Of a stretch of DNA of 64,000 nt, positions 26,382-35,504 are shown piece by piece. The stretch spans positions 1,426,001 through 1,490,000 of the forward strand of contig NZ_JABEKU010000001.1 of NCBI RefSeq assembly GCF_013283665.1. Direction: 5' to 3'. Below the pieces are notes generated by a model. It did no database searches and was not told where the DNA came from. It saw only the letters and a list, made by a program, of their open reading frames with translations. This DNA comes from Ensifer sesbaniae. Its GTDB lineage: Bacteria > Pseudomonadota > Alphaproteobacteria > Rhizobiales > Rhizobiaceae. Both the position numbers and the translations under genes were made by a program. Positions within the stretch are counted from its first letter, which is position 1. The number at the start of each line of letters is the position of its first letter.

Positions 26382-26468
26382 GAGCGCCGCCGATGGCCGT
26401 GATCAATTGTTTCGATGGGTCAACGATTGGCTCTTTGAGCCCGTTTGTCGATGCCATATAGAAAAGCC

Positions 26469-28586
26469 ATGAACGTTGCGACCCCTATCAGAACAGAAAA
26501 ATCGATCGGCCATTCGGTCTGTCCGCACGACTGTCCCTCCGCTTGCGCGCTGGAGGTCGACCTGACCGCCGAAGGGCGCATCGGCCGCGTGCGTGGCGCA
26601 TCCGCCAACACCTATACCGCCGGCGTGATCTGCGCCAAGGTGGCGCGCTATTCCGAGCGCATCTACCATCCGGGCCGTCTCATGGTGCCGAAGCGCCGCA
26701 GGGGGGCCAAGGGCGAGGGCAACTGGCAGGAGGTGAGCTGGGAGGCGGCGCTCGACGAGATCGCCGAGCAGTTCATCCGCGCCGAACAGAAGCACGGGGC
26801 GGAGGCCGTCTGGCCGTATTTCTATGCCGGCACCATGGGCCAGGTGCAGCGCGACTCCATCGAGCGGCTGCGCCACGCCAAGCGCTATTCCGGTTTCTTC
26901 GGCTCGATCTGCACCAACATGGCCTGGACCGGCTTTACCATGGCGACCGGCGCCTTGCGCGGCCCCGACCCGCGCGAGATGGCGAGGGCTGATTGCGTTG
27001 TGATCTGGGGGACAAACGCGGTCGCGACCCAGGTCAACGTGATGACGCACGCGGTCAAGGCCCGCAAGGACCGCGGCGCCAAGATCGTCGTCATCGACAT
27101 CTATGACAATCCGACGGTGAAGCAGGCGGACATGGGCCTGGTGCTGAAGCCCGGTACCGACGCAGCACTCGCCTGTGCGGTCATGCACATCGCCTTCCGC
27201 GACGGCTATGCCGACCGGGCCTATATGGCGGAATTCGCCGACGATCCGGCCGGGCTTGAGGCGCATCTCCAGTCGCGCGGGCCCGAATGGGCATCTGCCA
27301 TCACCGGTCTGCCGGTCGAGGAAATCGAAGCCTTCGCCAAACTGGTCGGCACGACGCCCAGAACCTATTTCCGGCTCGGCTATGGCTTCACGCGCCAGCG
27401 CAATGGCTCGGTCGCGATCCATGCTGCGGCCTCCGTGGCAACGGTTCTCGGCTCCTGGAAGCACGAGGGCGGCGGGGCCTTCCACTCCAACAACGACATC
27501 TTCAAGCTCGACAAGCGCGAGCTGGTCGGTTCGGCCTTCCACGATCCGGACGTGCGCATGCTCGACCAGTCGCAGATCGGCCGGGTGCTGACCGGTGACG
27601 CCGAGGCACTGCGCCATCGCGGCCCGGTGACGGCGATGCTGATCCAGAACACCAATCCGGTGAACGTCGCGCCGGAGCAACGGCTGGTGAAGCGCGGTTT
27701 TCTGCGCGACGACCTGTTCGTCGCCGTGCACGAGCAGTTCATGACGGACACGGCTGATGTCGCCGATATCGTTCTGCCGGCCACCATGTTCCTCGAACAT
27801 GACGATCTCTATCGCGGCGGCGGACACCAGCACATCCTGATCGGCCCGAAGGTGGTTGAGCCGCCATCGACCGTGCGCACCAACCTCTTCGTGATCGAGG
27901 AACTGGCCAAGCGCCTGGGCGTCGCCGACCATGCCGGCTTCGGCCTGACGGAGCACCAGCATATCGACCGGCTGCTTGCCAATTACGGCATCGGCTACGA
28001 GGAGATGAAGCAGGAGAAGTGGCTGGACTGTCAGCCGGCCTTCGAGGAAGCGCACTACCTCAAGGGGTTCAGCCATCCCGACGGCAAGTTCCGCTTCAGG
28101 GCGGACTGGACGGGAACGCCCGCGCCGAACCGGCCGCCGAAATCCATGGGCATTCAGGGGCCGCACGCGGCACTGCCGGATTTCCCCGACCATGTCGACC
28201 TGATCGAGGTCGCCGACGCCGAGCATCCTTTCCGCCTTGCGACTTCGCCGGCGCGCTCTTTCCTCAACTCGACCTTTGCCGAGACGCCGTCCTCGATCCA
28301 GAAGGAAGTGCGCCCGGAAGTGATGATCCATGCCGAGGACGCTGCAGCGCTCGGCATTGCCGATGGCGATGTCGTTCAGCTCGGCAACGAACGCGGAGAG
28401 GTTCGCCTGCACGCCAAGATTGGCGGCGGTACGCGCCGCGGCGTGGTGATCGCCGAGGGGCTGTGGCCGAACGGCGCCCATCTCGACGGCGAGGGGATCA
28501 ACGTTCTGACCGGTGCCGATGCGGTGGCGCCCTATGGCGGTGCCGCTTTTCACGACAACAGGGTCTGGGTAAGGCTCGCGCCCTAG
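26469..28586 (+). CDS. Molybdopterin-dependent oxidoreductase with N-terminal 4Fe-4S site
   Basis: 705-aa enzyme of the DMSO-reductase superfamily. A 4Fe-4S site is formed by Cys18, Cys22, Cys26 and Cys55 (CPHDCPSAC and GVICAK). The molybdopterin domain runs to about residue 560, and a C-terminal molydop-binding domain follows (RLATSPARSFLNSTFAETPS, then HAEDAAALGIADGDVVQLGNERGEV). No signal peptide is seen, so it is probably cytoplasmic. No iron-sulfur, cytochrome or chaperone partner is adjacent. The start is uncertain: ATG at 26469 is used, while ATG at 26451 would add six residues. Substrate unknown; moaD and moaE elsewhere in the window supply cofactor steps. Confidence 0.88.
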   Translation: MNVATPIRTEKSIGHSVCPHDCPSACALEVDLTAEGRIGRVRGASANTYTAGVICAKVARYSERIYHPGRLMVPKRRRGAKGEGNWQEVSWEAALDEIAEQFIRAEQKHGAEAVWPYFYAGTMGQVQRDSIERLRHAKRYSGFFGSICTNMAWTGFTMATGALRGPDPREMARADCVVIWGTNAVATQVNVMTHAVKARKDRGAKIVVIDIYDNPTVKQADMGLVLKPGTDAALACAVMHIAFRDGYADRAYMAEFADDPAGLEAHLQSRGPEWASAITGLPVEEIEAFAKLVGTTPRTYFRLGYGFTRQRNGSVAIHAAASVATVLGSWKHEGGGAFHSNNDIFKLDKRELVGSAFHDPDVRMLDQSQIGRVLTGDAEALRHRGPVTAMLIQNTNPVNVAPEQRLVKRGFLRDDLFVAVHEQFMTDTADVADIVLPATMFLEHDDLYRGGGHQHILIGPKVVEPPSTVRTNLFVIEELAKRLGVADHAGFGLTEHQHIDRLLANYGIGYEEMKQEKWLDCQPAFEEAHYLKGFSHPDGKFRFRADWTGTPAPNRPPKSMGIQGPHAALPDFPDHVDLIEVADAEHPFRLATSPARSFLNSTFAETPSSIQKEVRPEVMIHAEDAAALGIADGDVVQLGNERGEVRLHAKIGGGTRRGVVIAEGLWPNGAHLDGEGINVLTGADAVAPYGGAAFHDNRVWVRLAP

Positions 28587-28619
28587 ATCATCGCACGACG
28601 GTAACCTCGGAGGCCTCAT

Positions 28620-28643
28620 GCTCTAGAATCAAAGTGCTAGAGC
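28620..28643. repeat. Short inverted repeat between the molybdoenzyme gene and nudK
   Basis: GCTCTAG at 28620-28626 and CTAGAGC at 28637-28643 are perfect complements around a ten-base spacer (AATCAAAGTG). Similar CTAGAGC-flanked stems are common between rhizobial genes, and the motif also begins the mosaic element at 35381, so this is probably a fragment of that repeat family. Confidence 0.5.
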
Positions 28644-28676
28644 GGCTGGATTGCTCCCACCAACGAAGGATTTCGC

Positions 28677-29273
28677 ATGAGTATGCATCACGATCCGCGC
28701 GTCAGGATCATCGGTCGCCGAACCCTGTGGGACGGGTTCATCCATCTCGAGGAGGTAACCCTCGAACAGGACATGTCGAATGGCGTGACCGCGACGCTGA
28801 AGCGAGAGGTGCACGATCACGGCAGTGCGGCGACGATCCTGCTCGTCGACACCAGGCGCCAGAGCGTGGTGCTGGTGCGGCAACTGCGCGTTCCCGTCCT
28901 GCTGCAGGGCGGCCCGGCCTACATGATCGAGGCGGTGGCGGGGCTGCTGGATGACGATACCCCCGAAATCGCGATCGCCCGCGAGGCATTGGAAGAGACC
29001 GGCTACCATGTCGAGGGTGCCACCCATCTTTTCGATGCCTATATGAGCCCTGGCGCGATCACCGAGCGCACGAGCTTCTTCGTCGGCTGTATCGACATTA
29101 GCGAGAAACGCGGCGACGGCGGCGGGCTTGCGCATGAGGGCGAGGACATCGAAGTTCTCGAAATACCGCTCGATGAGGCCCTGGCGATGATAGCCACCGG
29201 CGAGATCTGCGACGCCAAGACGATCATGCTGCTGCAATGGGCAAGGCTCAACCGCCATGAACTTATCGGCTAA
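28677..29273 (+). CDS. nudK: Nudix hydrolase, GDP-mannose pyrophosphatase type (NudK)
   Basis: 198-aa Nudix protein. The Nudix helix region AGLLDDDTPEIAIAREALEETGY (about residues 89-111) has the NudK-style variant spacing. The downstream DAYMSPGAITE and EDIEVLEIPLDEALAMI segments match E. coli NudK closely from memory. NudK splits GDP-mannose into GMP and mannose-1-phosphate. CGAAGGA stands eight bases before the ATG. It follows the molybdoenzyme gene by 90 bases, across a short inverted repeat. Confidence 0.88.
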   Translation: MSMHHDPRVRIIGRRTLWDGFIHLEEVTLEQDMSNGVTATLKREVHDHGSAATILLVDTRRQSVVLVRQLRVPVLLQGGPAYMIEAVAGLLDDDTPEIAIAREALEETGYHVEGATHLFDAYMSPGAITERTSFFVGCIDISEKRGDGGGLAHEGEDIEVLEIPLDEALAMIATGEICDAKTIMLLQWARLNRHELIG

Positions 29274-29301
29274 ATCATTGTTTTACAAGAACATAATTTA
29301 T

Positions 29302-29328
29302 TACGGATATTTCACTTTTTGATCCGTA
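29302..29328. promoter_or_regulatory. Inverted repeat in the lpiA upstream region
   Basis: TACGGAT at 29302-29308 and ATCCGTA at 29322-29328 are perfect complements. A candidate promoter (TTTACA, 17 bases, GGATAT) ends inside the first arm, so the repeat could be an operator. No T-run follows, which argues against a nudK terminator. Confidence 0.4.
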
Positions 29329-29376
29329 TCGGCTGAGCTAAAGCGCTGATGTCTTCATCATTGACATGGGCGCCCC

Positions 29377-31986
29377 ATGACATCCTCCCTTTCGCAAAGC
29401 CCCACCGACGACGAACAGCAAGCGGAGGGAGGCTGGCTCGCCTTCCTGCGCCGCAACCGTCGCTATCTTTCGGCTGCCGGTACGCTGTTCGTAATCGCCC
29501 TGTTCGGCGTCGCGATCTTTCACCTGACATCGGAAGTGCAGTACGACGAAGTCGTGCAGGCCTTGGCGGAGACGTCCTGGACGTCGGTCGCGGCAGCGGT
29601 ATTCTGCACAGCCCTGAGCTTCCTGGCGCTGACCTTCTATGATGTCAGTGCGCTTGATTACGTCAGGCGGAAACTGCCCTATGCCGATGTGGCGCTGACG
29701 GCTGCTTGCGCCTATGCGGTCGGCAATACCGCGGGCTTTGGCGCATTGAGCGGTGGCGCAATCCGCTACCGGTCCTATTCCCGCCTCGGCGTCGAGCCGG
29801 AAAAGATTGCCCGGATCATCGCCTTTGTGACGCTCGCCTTCGGCCTCGGGCTTCTGACGGTGACCTGCCTCAGCCTGCTTGCGGTCGGCGAATATGTGGC
29901 GCCGATGACCGGGCTGGATCCCCTCCTACTGCGCCTGATCGCCGCCGCCGTCCTCGGTGGATTGTTCACCGTGTTCTTCCTTGCACGCGATGGACGCGAG
30001 GTCAGCCTCGGACGCATGACGCTGCGGCTGCCGGATTCGCGCACCGTCTCGCGCCAGTTCCTGGTGACGGCACTCGATCTCGCCGCTTCGGCGACTGTCC
30101 TCTACGTGCTCCTGCCGGTCGGCACCATCGGCTGGCCGGCCTTCCTCGCGGTCTATTCGCTCGCTGTCGGTGTCGGTGTTCTCAGCCATGTTCCCGCCGG
30201 CCTCGGCGTCTTCGAGACGATCATCATCGCGACGCTCAGTCACAACACCGATGTCGATGCCATTCTCGGCGCGCTGGTTCTCTATCGCGTGATCTATCAC
30301 GTGCTGCCTCTCGTGATCGCGATTGCCGTCGTTATCGGCATCGAGCTCCGGCAGCTTTCCGGTCATCCGGTTGCCTCGAGCGTGCGGCGCATCGGCGGCC
30401 GTATGACGCCGTTGCTGCTTGCGACGCTCGGCATCGTGCTGGCGATCATGCTGGTGCTTTCGAGCGTGACGCCGACGCCGGACGAAAACCTGGCTTTTCT
30501 GGAAAGTCTGCTGCCCTTGCCGATCGTCGAGGGCGCCCATTTCCTCGCAAGCCTGCTCGGACTGGCGCTCGTCGTTGTCTCCCGTGGTCTTGCCCTGCGC
30601 CTTGATGGCGCCTGGTGGGCGTCCATCGCGATTGCGATGGCAGCGCTTCTGCTGTCGCTCATCAAGGCGGTCGCGGTGGTGGAGGCGGGCATGCTTGCCT
30701 TCTTCCTCCTGGGATTGATTGTCAGCCGGCGCCTGTTCGCCCGTCCGGCATCGCTCTTCGGTCAGGCGCTCACCATACCGTGGCTGACGGCGCTCGGGGT
30801 TATCTGCCTGGGCGGATTGATCGTGCTGCTCTTCGTCTACCGCGATGTCGAGTACAGCCATGAACTCTGGTGGCAGTTCGAATTCTCTGCCGAGGCTCCG
30901 CGTGGGCTTCGGGCACTCCTCGGCGTGACGATCGGTTCGAGCCTGCTTGCGATCTGGAGCCTGATGCGTCCGGCAACCGGGGCAGCGGAGCCCGCCTCTG
31001 ATGATGCGATGGAGCGGGCTCTGGCGATCGTCGAGGCACAGGACATGTCCGACGCCAATCTGGTGCGCATGGGCGACAAAAGCATCCTGTTTTCCGCCGA
31101 TGGGCGCGCTTTCATCATGTACGGCCAGCGCGCCCGTTCCTGGATCGCGCTTTTTGATCCCGTCGGCCCTATCGATGCCTGGCCGGAGCTGATCTGGCAG
31201 TTCATCGAAAAGGCACGCGCCTCGGGGTGCCGGGCGGTTTTCTATCAGGTCGCTCCCGACGGCCTTGCCTACTATGCTGATGCGGGGCTGCGTGCCTTCC
31301 GGCTCGGCGAACTGGCGCGCGTCGACCTCACCCGCTTCGAAATGAAGGGCGGCAAGTGGGCAAACCTGCGCCAGCAGGTCAGCCGTGCCCAGCGTGACGG
31401 GCTCGAGTTCCAGGTCGTATCACCTGGAGAGGTCCCCGGGATCATGGATGACCTGACGGCGGTTTCCGATGCCTGGCTGGAACATCACAACGCCAAGGAA
31501 AAGGGTTTCTCGCTTGGTGCCTTCGATCCCGACTATCTGGCCCAGCAGCCGGTGGCGATCCTCACCTGCGAGGGACGCATCGTCGCCTTCGCCAACATCC
31601 TGGTGACGGGGTCCAAGGAGGAGGGGACCGTCGATCTGATGCGCTTTGCGCCGGATGCGCCGAAAGGGGCGATGGATTTCCTCTTCGCTCAGGTCATGGA
31701 ATATCTGAAGGCGGAGGGCTATCGCACCTTCAATCTCGGCATGGCGCCGCTATCGGGCATGTCGACGCGCCAGATCGCGCCGGTGTGGGATCGAGCCGGC
31801 CGCACCTTCTTCGAACACGGCGAGCGCTTCTACAACTTCAAGGGCTTGCGTGCCTTCAAGTCGAAGTTTCATCCGCAGTGGCAACCGCGCTATCTTGTCG
31901 CCAGCGGCGGCATCAATCCGATCCTCGCCTTGATGGATGCGACGTTCCTGATCGGCGGCGGCCTCAAGGGAGTGGTGAAGAAATGA
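29377..31986 (+). CDS. lpiA: Lysyl-phosphatidylglycerol synthase/flippase LpiA (MprF type)
   Basis: 869-aa bifunctional membrane protein. The N-terminal part (about residues 30-530) has many hydrophobic segments, including the MprF core YAVGNTAGFGALSGGAIRYR (about 110-129) and LSHVPAGLGVFE. The C-terminal cytosolic DUF2156 domain (about 545-860) contains KSILFSADGRAFIMYGQRARSWIALFDPVG and DLMRFAPDAPKGAMDFLF. It transfers lysine from Lys-tRNA to phosphatidylglycerol and moves the product outward, lowering envelope charge. In Rhizobium and Sinorhizobium this gene is low-pH inducible. It overlaps acvB by four bases. Confidence 0.95.
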   Translation: MTSSLSQSPTDDEQQAEGGWLAFLRRNRRYLSAAGTLFVIALFGVAIFHLTSEVQYDEVVQALAETSWTSVAAAVFCTALSFLALTFYDVSALDYVRRKLPYADVALTAACAYAVGNTAGFGALSGGAIRYRSYSRLGVEPEKIARIIAFVTLAFGLGLLTVTCLSLLAVGEYVAPMTGLDPLLLRLIAAAVLGGLFTVFFLARDGREVSLGRMTLRLPDSRTVSRQFLVTALDLAASATVLYVLLPVGTIGWPAFLAVYSLAVGVGVLSHVPAGLGVFETIIIATLSHNTDVDAILGALVLYRVIYHVLPLVIAIAVVIGIELRQLSGHPVASSVRRIGGRMTPLLLATLGIVLAIMLVLSSVTPTPDENLAFLESLLPLPIVEGAHFLASLLGLALVVVSRGLALRLDGAWWASIAIAMAALLLSLIKAVAVVEAGMLAFFLLGLIVSRRLFARPASLFGQALTIPWLTALGVICLGGLIVLLFVYRDVEYSHELWWQFEFSAEAPRGLRALLGVTIGSSLLAIWSLMRPATGAAEPASDDAMERALAIVEAQDMSDANLVRMGDKSILFSADGRAFIMYGQRARSWIALFDPVGPIDAWPELIWQFIEKARASGCRAVFYQVAPDGLAYYADAGLRAFRLGELARVDLTRFEMKGGKWANLRQQVSRAQRDGLEFQVVSPGEVPGIMDDLTAVSDAWLEHHNAKEKGFSLGAFDPDYLAQQPVAILTCEGRIVAFANILVTGSKEEGTVDLMRFAPDAPKGAMDFLFAQVMEYLKAEGYRTFNLGMAPLSGMSTRQIAPVWDRAGRTFFEHGERFYNFKGLRAFKSKFHPQWQPRYLVASGGINPILALMDATFLIGGGLKGVVKK

Positions 31987-33368
31987 TCCGTGTTGCGAAC
32001 GCTTGGAAATGCCTCGCCTCGGCAGCGCTGCTGCTTTCGTCTTCCACTCTTCCCGCTTCCGCAGACGACGCGCCGAAGAGCTACGATACCGGGATGATCC
32101 CGTCGCCGCGCATCATGTTGCCCAAGGAAAAAGCGGCCGCACTGGTGGTTCTGCTTTCGGATGCCGGTGGCTGGACGGACAAGGAGCAGGCGATCGCCGA
32201 TACGCTCACCGGCGACAAAACCGTCGTCATCGGCGTCGACCTCAATGCCTATCTCGCCTCGCTTGCCAAGGACGACGGCGATTGCATCTACATGGTCTCC
32301 GATATCGAGTCGCTCAGCCAACAGGTGCAGCGCGCAGTCGGCACCGACGCCTATCAGTTGCCCATTGTCGCGGGCGTCGGCGCGGGCGGCGCGATGGCGC
32401 TTGCAATTGCCGCCCAGACTCCGCCGGCGACGATCGGCCAGACGCTGGCCGTCGACCCGGAAGCGGGGATCGCGCTCGAGAAGCAGCTCTGCACACCGGC
32501 TGATAAAGTGCGGAAGGATGGCCGGATGGTCTATGGGCTGACCGACGGCGCCTTACCGGACCCGGTCTCCGTGGTCTTTTCTCCGGCAGCCTCCGCGGAT
32601 GGCCGGGCACATGTGGCGGCACTCATCGCGAAACATCCGGATATCGAGCAGGAAGACAGCGATGACGACGCCTTCACGGCCTTGTCCGATCACCTCACCG
32701 ATCTGATCGACAGCCAGCGCGATGCCGGCAACCCCTTTGGCCTGCCGCTGACCGTTCTCGACGCGAAGCCGACGCGCGATACGATGGCAGTGATCTACTC
32801 GGGCGACGGTGGCTGGCGCGACATCGACAAGGAGGTCGGCGACGTCCTCCAGCAGCAAGGCGTGCCCGTCGTCGGCTTCGATTCCTTGCATTATTTCTGG
32901 TCCGAGCGGGACCCGCAGGCGACTGCGGACGATCTTGCCAAGGTCATGACCTACTATCGTAAGCACTGGAACGTCCGCAATGTGCTCCTGATTGGCTATT
33001 CCTTCGGTGCCGACGTTTTGCCGCGAACCTTCAACCTGCTGCCATCAGGCGAGAAGGCCCATGTCCGCCAGGTGACGCTGATGGCGCTCTCGCACATGGT
33101 CGACTACAAGGTTTCGGTGCTCGGTTGGCTGGGCGCAGAGGGCGATGGCAAGGGCGGCGATCCGCTCGACGATATCAAGCGCATCGATCCCACGCTCGTG
33201 CAATGTATCTACGGCACGGACGAAGAGGACGATGCCTGCCCTGAATTGAAGGGTACCGGTGTCGATGTCATCGGCATCGATGGTGGCCACCACTTCGACG
33301 AGGATTATCCGGCACTGACGCGACGGGTGCTTGGTGCGCTCGATCGAAGGCTGGCGTCGGCGAAGTAA
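31983..33368 (+). CDS. acvB: Exported AcvB/VirJ-type protein
   Basis: 461-aa periplasmic protein with a signal peptide (about residues 1-27). Two related VirJ-like alpha/beta-hydrolase segments are visible. The first (about 38-220) has LSDAGGW but GVGAGG at 131-136, where the nucleophile serine should be. The second (about 255-455) has YSGDGGW at 272-278 and the nucleophile elbow GYSFGAD (Ser340), followed by DGGHHF near the C-terminus. AcvB is required for Agrobacterium virulence and has been reported as a lysyl-phosphatidylglycerol hydrolase, the opposite of LpiA. The start ATG overlaps the lpiA stop (ATGA). Confidence 0.93.
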   Translation: MIRVANAWKCLASAALLLSSSTLPASADDAPKSYDTGMIPSPRIMLPKEKAAALVVLLSDAGGWTDKEQAIADTLTGDKTVVIGVDLNAYLASLAKDDGDCIYMVSDIESLSQQVQRAVGTDAYQLPIVAGVGAGGAMALAIAAQTPPATIGQTLAVDPEAGIALEKQLCTPADKVRKDGRMVYGLTDGALPDPVSVVFSPAASADGRAHVAALIAKHPDIEQEDSDDDAFTALSDHLTDLIDSQRDAGNPFGLPLTVLDAKPTRDTMAVIYSGDGGWRDIDKEVGDVLQQQGVPVVGFDSLHYFWSERDPQATADDLAKVMTYYRKHWNVRNVLLIGYSFGADVLPRTFNLLPSGEKAHVRQVTLMALSHMVDYKVSVLGWLGAEGDGKGGDPLDDIKRIDPTLVQCIYGTDEEDDACPELKGTGVDVIGIDGGHHFDEDYPALTRRVLGALDRRLASAK

Positions 33369-33371
33369 ACT

Positions 33372-33389
33372 GCTGTCGCTCACGACAGC
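33372..33389. terminator. Hairpin between convergent acvB and purN
   Basis: GCTGTCG and its complement CGACAGC enclose a CTCA loop, three bases after the acvB stop. There is no T-run, so it is a weak terminator candidate. Confidence 0.45.
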
Positions 33390-33398
33390 CGCGGACTA

Positions 33399-34067
33399 TC
33401 ACGCCGCCGGTGAAATCAGCGTGCCCGTTGCCTCGCGAGCGCCATCGATCACCGCGCGGCCGCCTTCCATGCGCACCTTGCCCTCTGCCATCATTCGCAG
33501 CGCCATCGGATAGGTGCGGTGCTCGACGGTCAGCACCCGTGCAGCAAGGCTGTCGGACGTATCGCCGGGGAGAACCGGCACGACCGCCTGGGCGAGGATC
33601 GGGCCCTCGTCCATGCCTTCGGTGACGAAGTGCACGGTGCAGCCGGCGACCTTCATGCCGGCGTCGATCGCGCGCTGGTGCGTATGCAAGCCCGGAAACA
33701 GCGGCAGCAGCGAGGGATGGATGTTGAGAATCCGCCCTTCATGGCGCTGGATGAACGTCGCGGAGAGCAGCCGCATGTAGCCCGCCAGGCAGATGATGTC
33801 GGGCGAAAGGCGATCGAGTTCGGCAAGGATTGCCGCCTCGTGCGCGTCCTTGCTCTCGAAATCCTTGCGCTGGAAGCTCCTCGTTGGAATCCCGAGCGCC
33901 GCCGCCTTTGCGAGCCCGCCGGCATCCGCCTTGTCGGCGATGACGGCAACGATCTCGGCCGGGAAACCGGGTTCCGCCGCCGCCTTTGCGAGCGCCAGCA
34001 TGTTGGAGCCGCCGCCCGAAATGAAGACGACGACCCGCTTCTTGCCTAACGTCACATCGCTCGTCAT
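33399..34067 (-). CDS. purN: Phosphoribosylglycinamide formyltransferase
   Basis: 222-aa formyltetrahydrofolate-dependent enzyme of purine synthesis. [10 protein letters not shown] marks the substrate site. The catalytic Asn-His-Asp set is visible: [12 protein letters not shown] carries Asn and His, and the aspartate is in EGMDEGPI. The start [22 protein letters not shown] at 34067 overlaps the purM stop by four bases. The purM-purN order is the standard bacterial operon. Confidence 0.96.
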   Translation of the reverse strand: MTSDVTLGKKRVVVFISGGGSNMLALAKAAAEPGFPAEIVAVIADKADAGGLAKAAALGIPTRSFQRKDFESKDAHEAAILAELDRLSPDIICLAGYMRLLSATFIQRHEGRILNIHPSLLPLFPGLHTHQRAIDAGMKVAGCTVHFVTEGMDEGPILAQAVVPVLPGDTSDSLAARVLTVEHRTYPMALRMMAEGKVRMEGGRAVIDGAREATGTLISPAA

Positions 34068-35134
34068 AGGGCGAGGCTGCCCTTGTAGATCGTGCCGGCA
34101 GCACCTTCGGCGCGCGCGACCATCCGGCCGAGGGTAAAGACGGTTTCGCCTTCGCCGGTCAGCACGGCCGAAACCTCTGCGGCCTTGTCGGCGGGAACGA
34201 CGACGATCATGCCGACGCCGCAATTGAAGGTACGCAGCATTTCATTGGCAGCAACGCCGCCGGTCTGAGCGAGCCAGGAGAACACCTTCGGCGCCTTGAT
34301 TGCATCGAGGTCGATTTCAGCCGCCAGGTGCTTCGGCAGCACGCGCGGAATGTTCTCCGGGAAGCCGCCGCCGGTGATGTGGGCGAGCGCCTTGATCGCG
34401 CCGGTCTCGCGGATTGCCTTCAGAAGCGGCTTCACATAGATGCGCGTCGGCGTCATCAACAGGTCGGCGAGCGTGCCTTCGCCGAACGGAGCAGGGGCGT
34501 CCCAGGCAAGGCCCGAGAGCGAAACGATCTTGCGTACCAGCGAATAGCCGTTGGAATGAACGCCCGACGAGGCGAGGCCGAGAATGACGTCGCCTTCGCC
34601 GATGTCGCCGGCGGGAAGCAACTGACCGCGTTCGGCGGCGCCGACGGCAAAGCCCGCAAGGTCATAGTCGCCGCCCGAATACATGCCCGGCATTTCCGCG
34701 GTCTCTCCGCCGATCAGCGCACAGCCCGCTTCCCGGCAGCCGCTGGCAATGCCGGCGACGATGGCCGCACCCTGATCCGGGTCGAGTTTGCCGGTGGCGA
34801 AGTAATCGAGGAAGAACAGCGGTTCGGCGCCCTGGACCACTAGGTCGTTGACGCACATGGCGACGAGGTCGATCCCGACGGTGTCATGCTTGTTGGCGTC
34901 GATGGCAATCTTGAGCTTGGTGCCGACGCCGTCATTGGCGGCAACCAGAACCGGGTCGGTAAAGCCCGCTGCCTTGAGATCGAAGAGGCCACCGAAGCCG
35001 CCGATCTCGCCGTCGGCACCAGGGCGCCTGGTCGAGCGCACATGCGGCTTGATCTTCTCGACCATCAGGTTACCGGCGTCGATATCCACGCCCGCGTCGC
35101 TATAGGTGAGGCCGTTCTTTCCCGACTGGCTCAT
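34064..35134 (-). CDS. purM: Phosphoribosylformylglycinamidine cyclo-ligase (AIR synthase)
   Basis: 356-aa ATP-dependent enzyme of purine synthesis. Typical motifs are [16 protein letters not shown] at the start, [33 protein letters not shown] and [11 protein letters not shown]. The start [15 protein letters not shown] at 35134 is standard; the longer frame adds 21 residues not seen in the family. It is translationally coupled to purN. Confidence 0.96.
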   Translation of the reverse strand: MSQSGKNGLTYSDAGVDIDAGNLMVEKIKPHVRSTRRPGADGEIGGFGGLFDLKAAGFTDPVLVAANDGVGTKLKIAIDANKHDTVGIDLVAMCVNDLVVQGAEPLFFLDYFATGKLDPDQGAAIVAGIASGCREAGCALIGGETAEMPGMYSGGDYDLAGFAVGAAERGQLLPAGDIGEGDVILGLASSGVHSNGYSLVRKIVSLSGLAWDAPAPFGEGTLADLLMTPTRIYVKPLLKAIRETGAIKALAHITGGGFPENIPRVLPKHLAAEIDLDAIKAPKVFSWLAQTGGVAANEMLRTFNCGVGMIVVVPADKAAEVSAVLTGEGETVFTLGRMVARAEGAAGTIYKGSLAL

Positions 35135-35504
35135 GCTCGTTCTCCAAGGCTCGTCGTGCGACAGGTAATTTGCGGATGCGATTGGCACGGCAGGCAAGGG
35201 AGTGCAAGCCGAGAGCTGTCGTCAACGGCGTTTTTTCAACATTTTGCCCATATCCCACGATGGAAGCGAGCGAGTATGGCTCCAAACCACACGCTCCCGC
35301 CCGGTTGGACTTGACCGGCGCCCGCGCCGCCCCCTATCTCCTTTGAAGGATTGTGATACGCGATCGGTGCGCGCGGCGCGCTAGAGCGGGATGAGAAGAA
35401 GTGCGTGCGGCCTTCCGTCCGCGTCCCGCTCTCACTTATGAGAAACGATCACGATGATTTTGGGCCGATCCGACCTAAAATCATCGTGATCTAAAGGGAG
35501 CGTC
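35135..35504. other. Divergent intergenic region between purM and the AI-2E-family permease gene
   Basis: 370 bp. The purM-proximal half should carry the purMN promoter; I see no clear riboswitch or other conserved structure there. The other half is filled by a 109-bp mosaic palindromic element at 35383-35491. Confidence 0.55.
35383..35491 (+). repeat. RIME-type mosaic element with two palindromes
   Basis: The first palindrome (35383-35432, 50 bp) starts AGAGCGGGA and ends TCCCGCTCT. The second (35447-35491, 45 bp) has perfect 15-base arms, GATCACGATGATTTT and AAAATCATCGTGATC. Total length (109 bp) and the two-palindrome design fit RIME1, described from rhizobia. The second stem ends two bases before the AAAGGGAG ribosome-binding site of the next gene. 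Confidence 0.75.
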
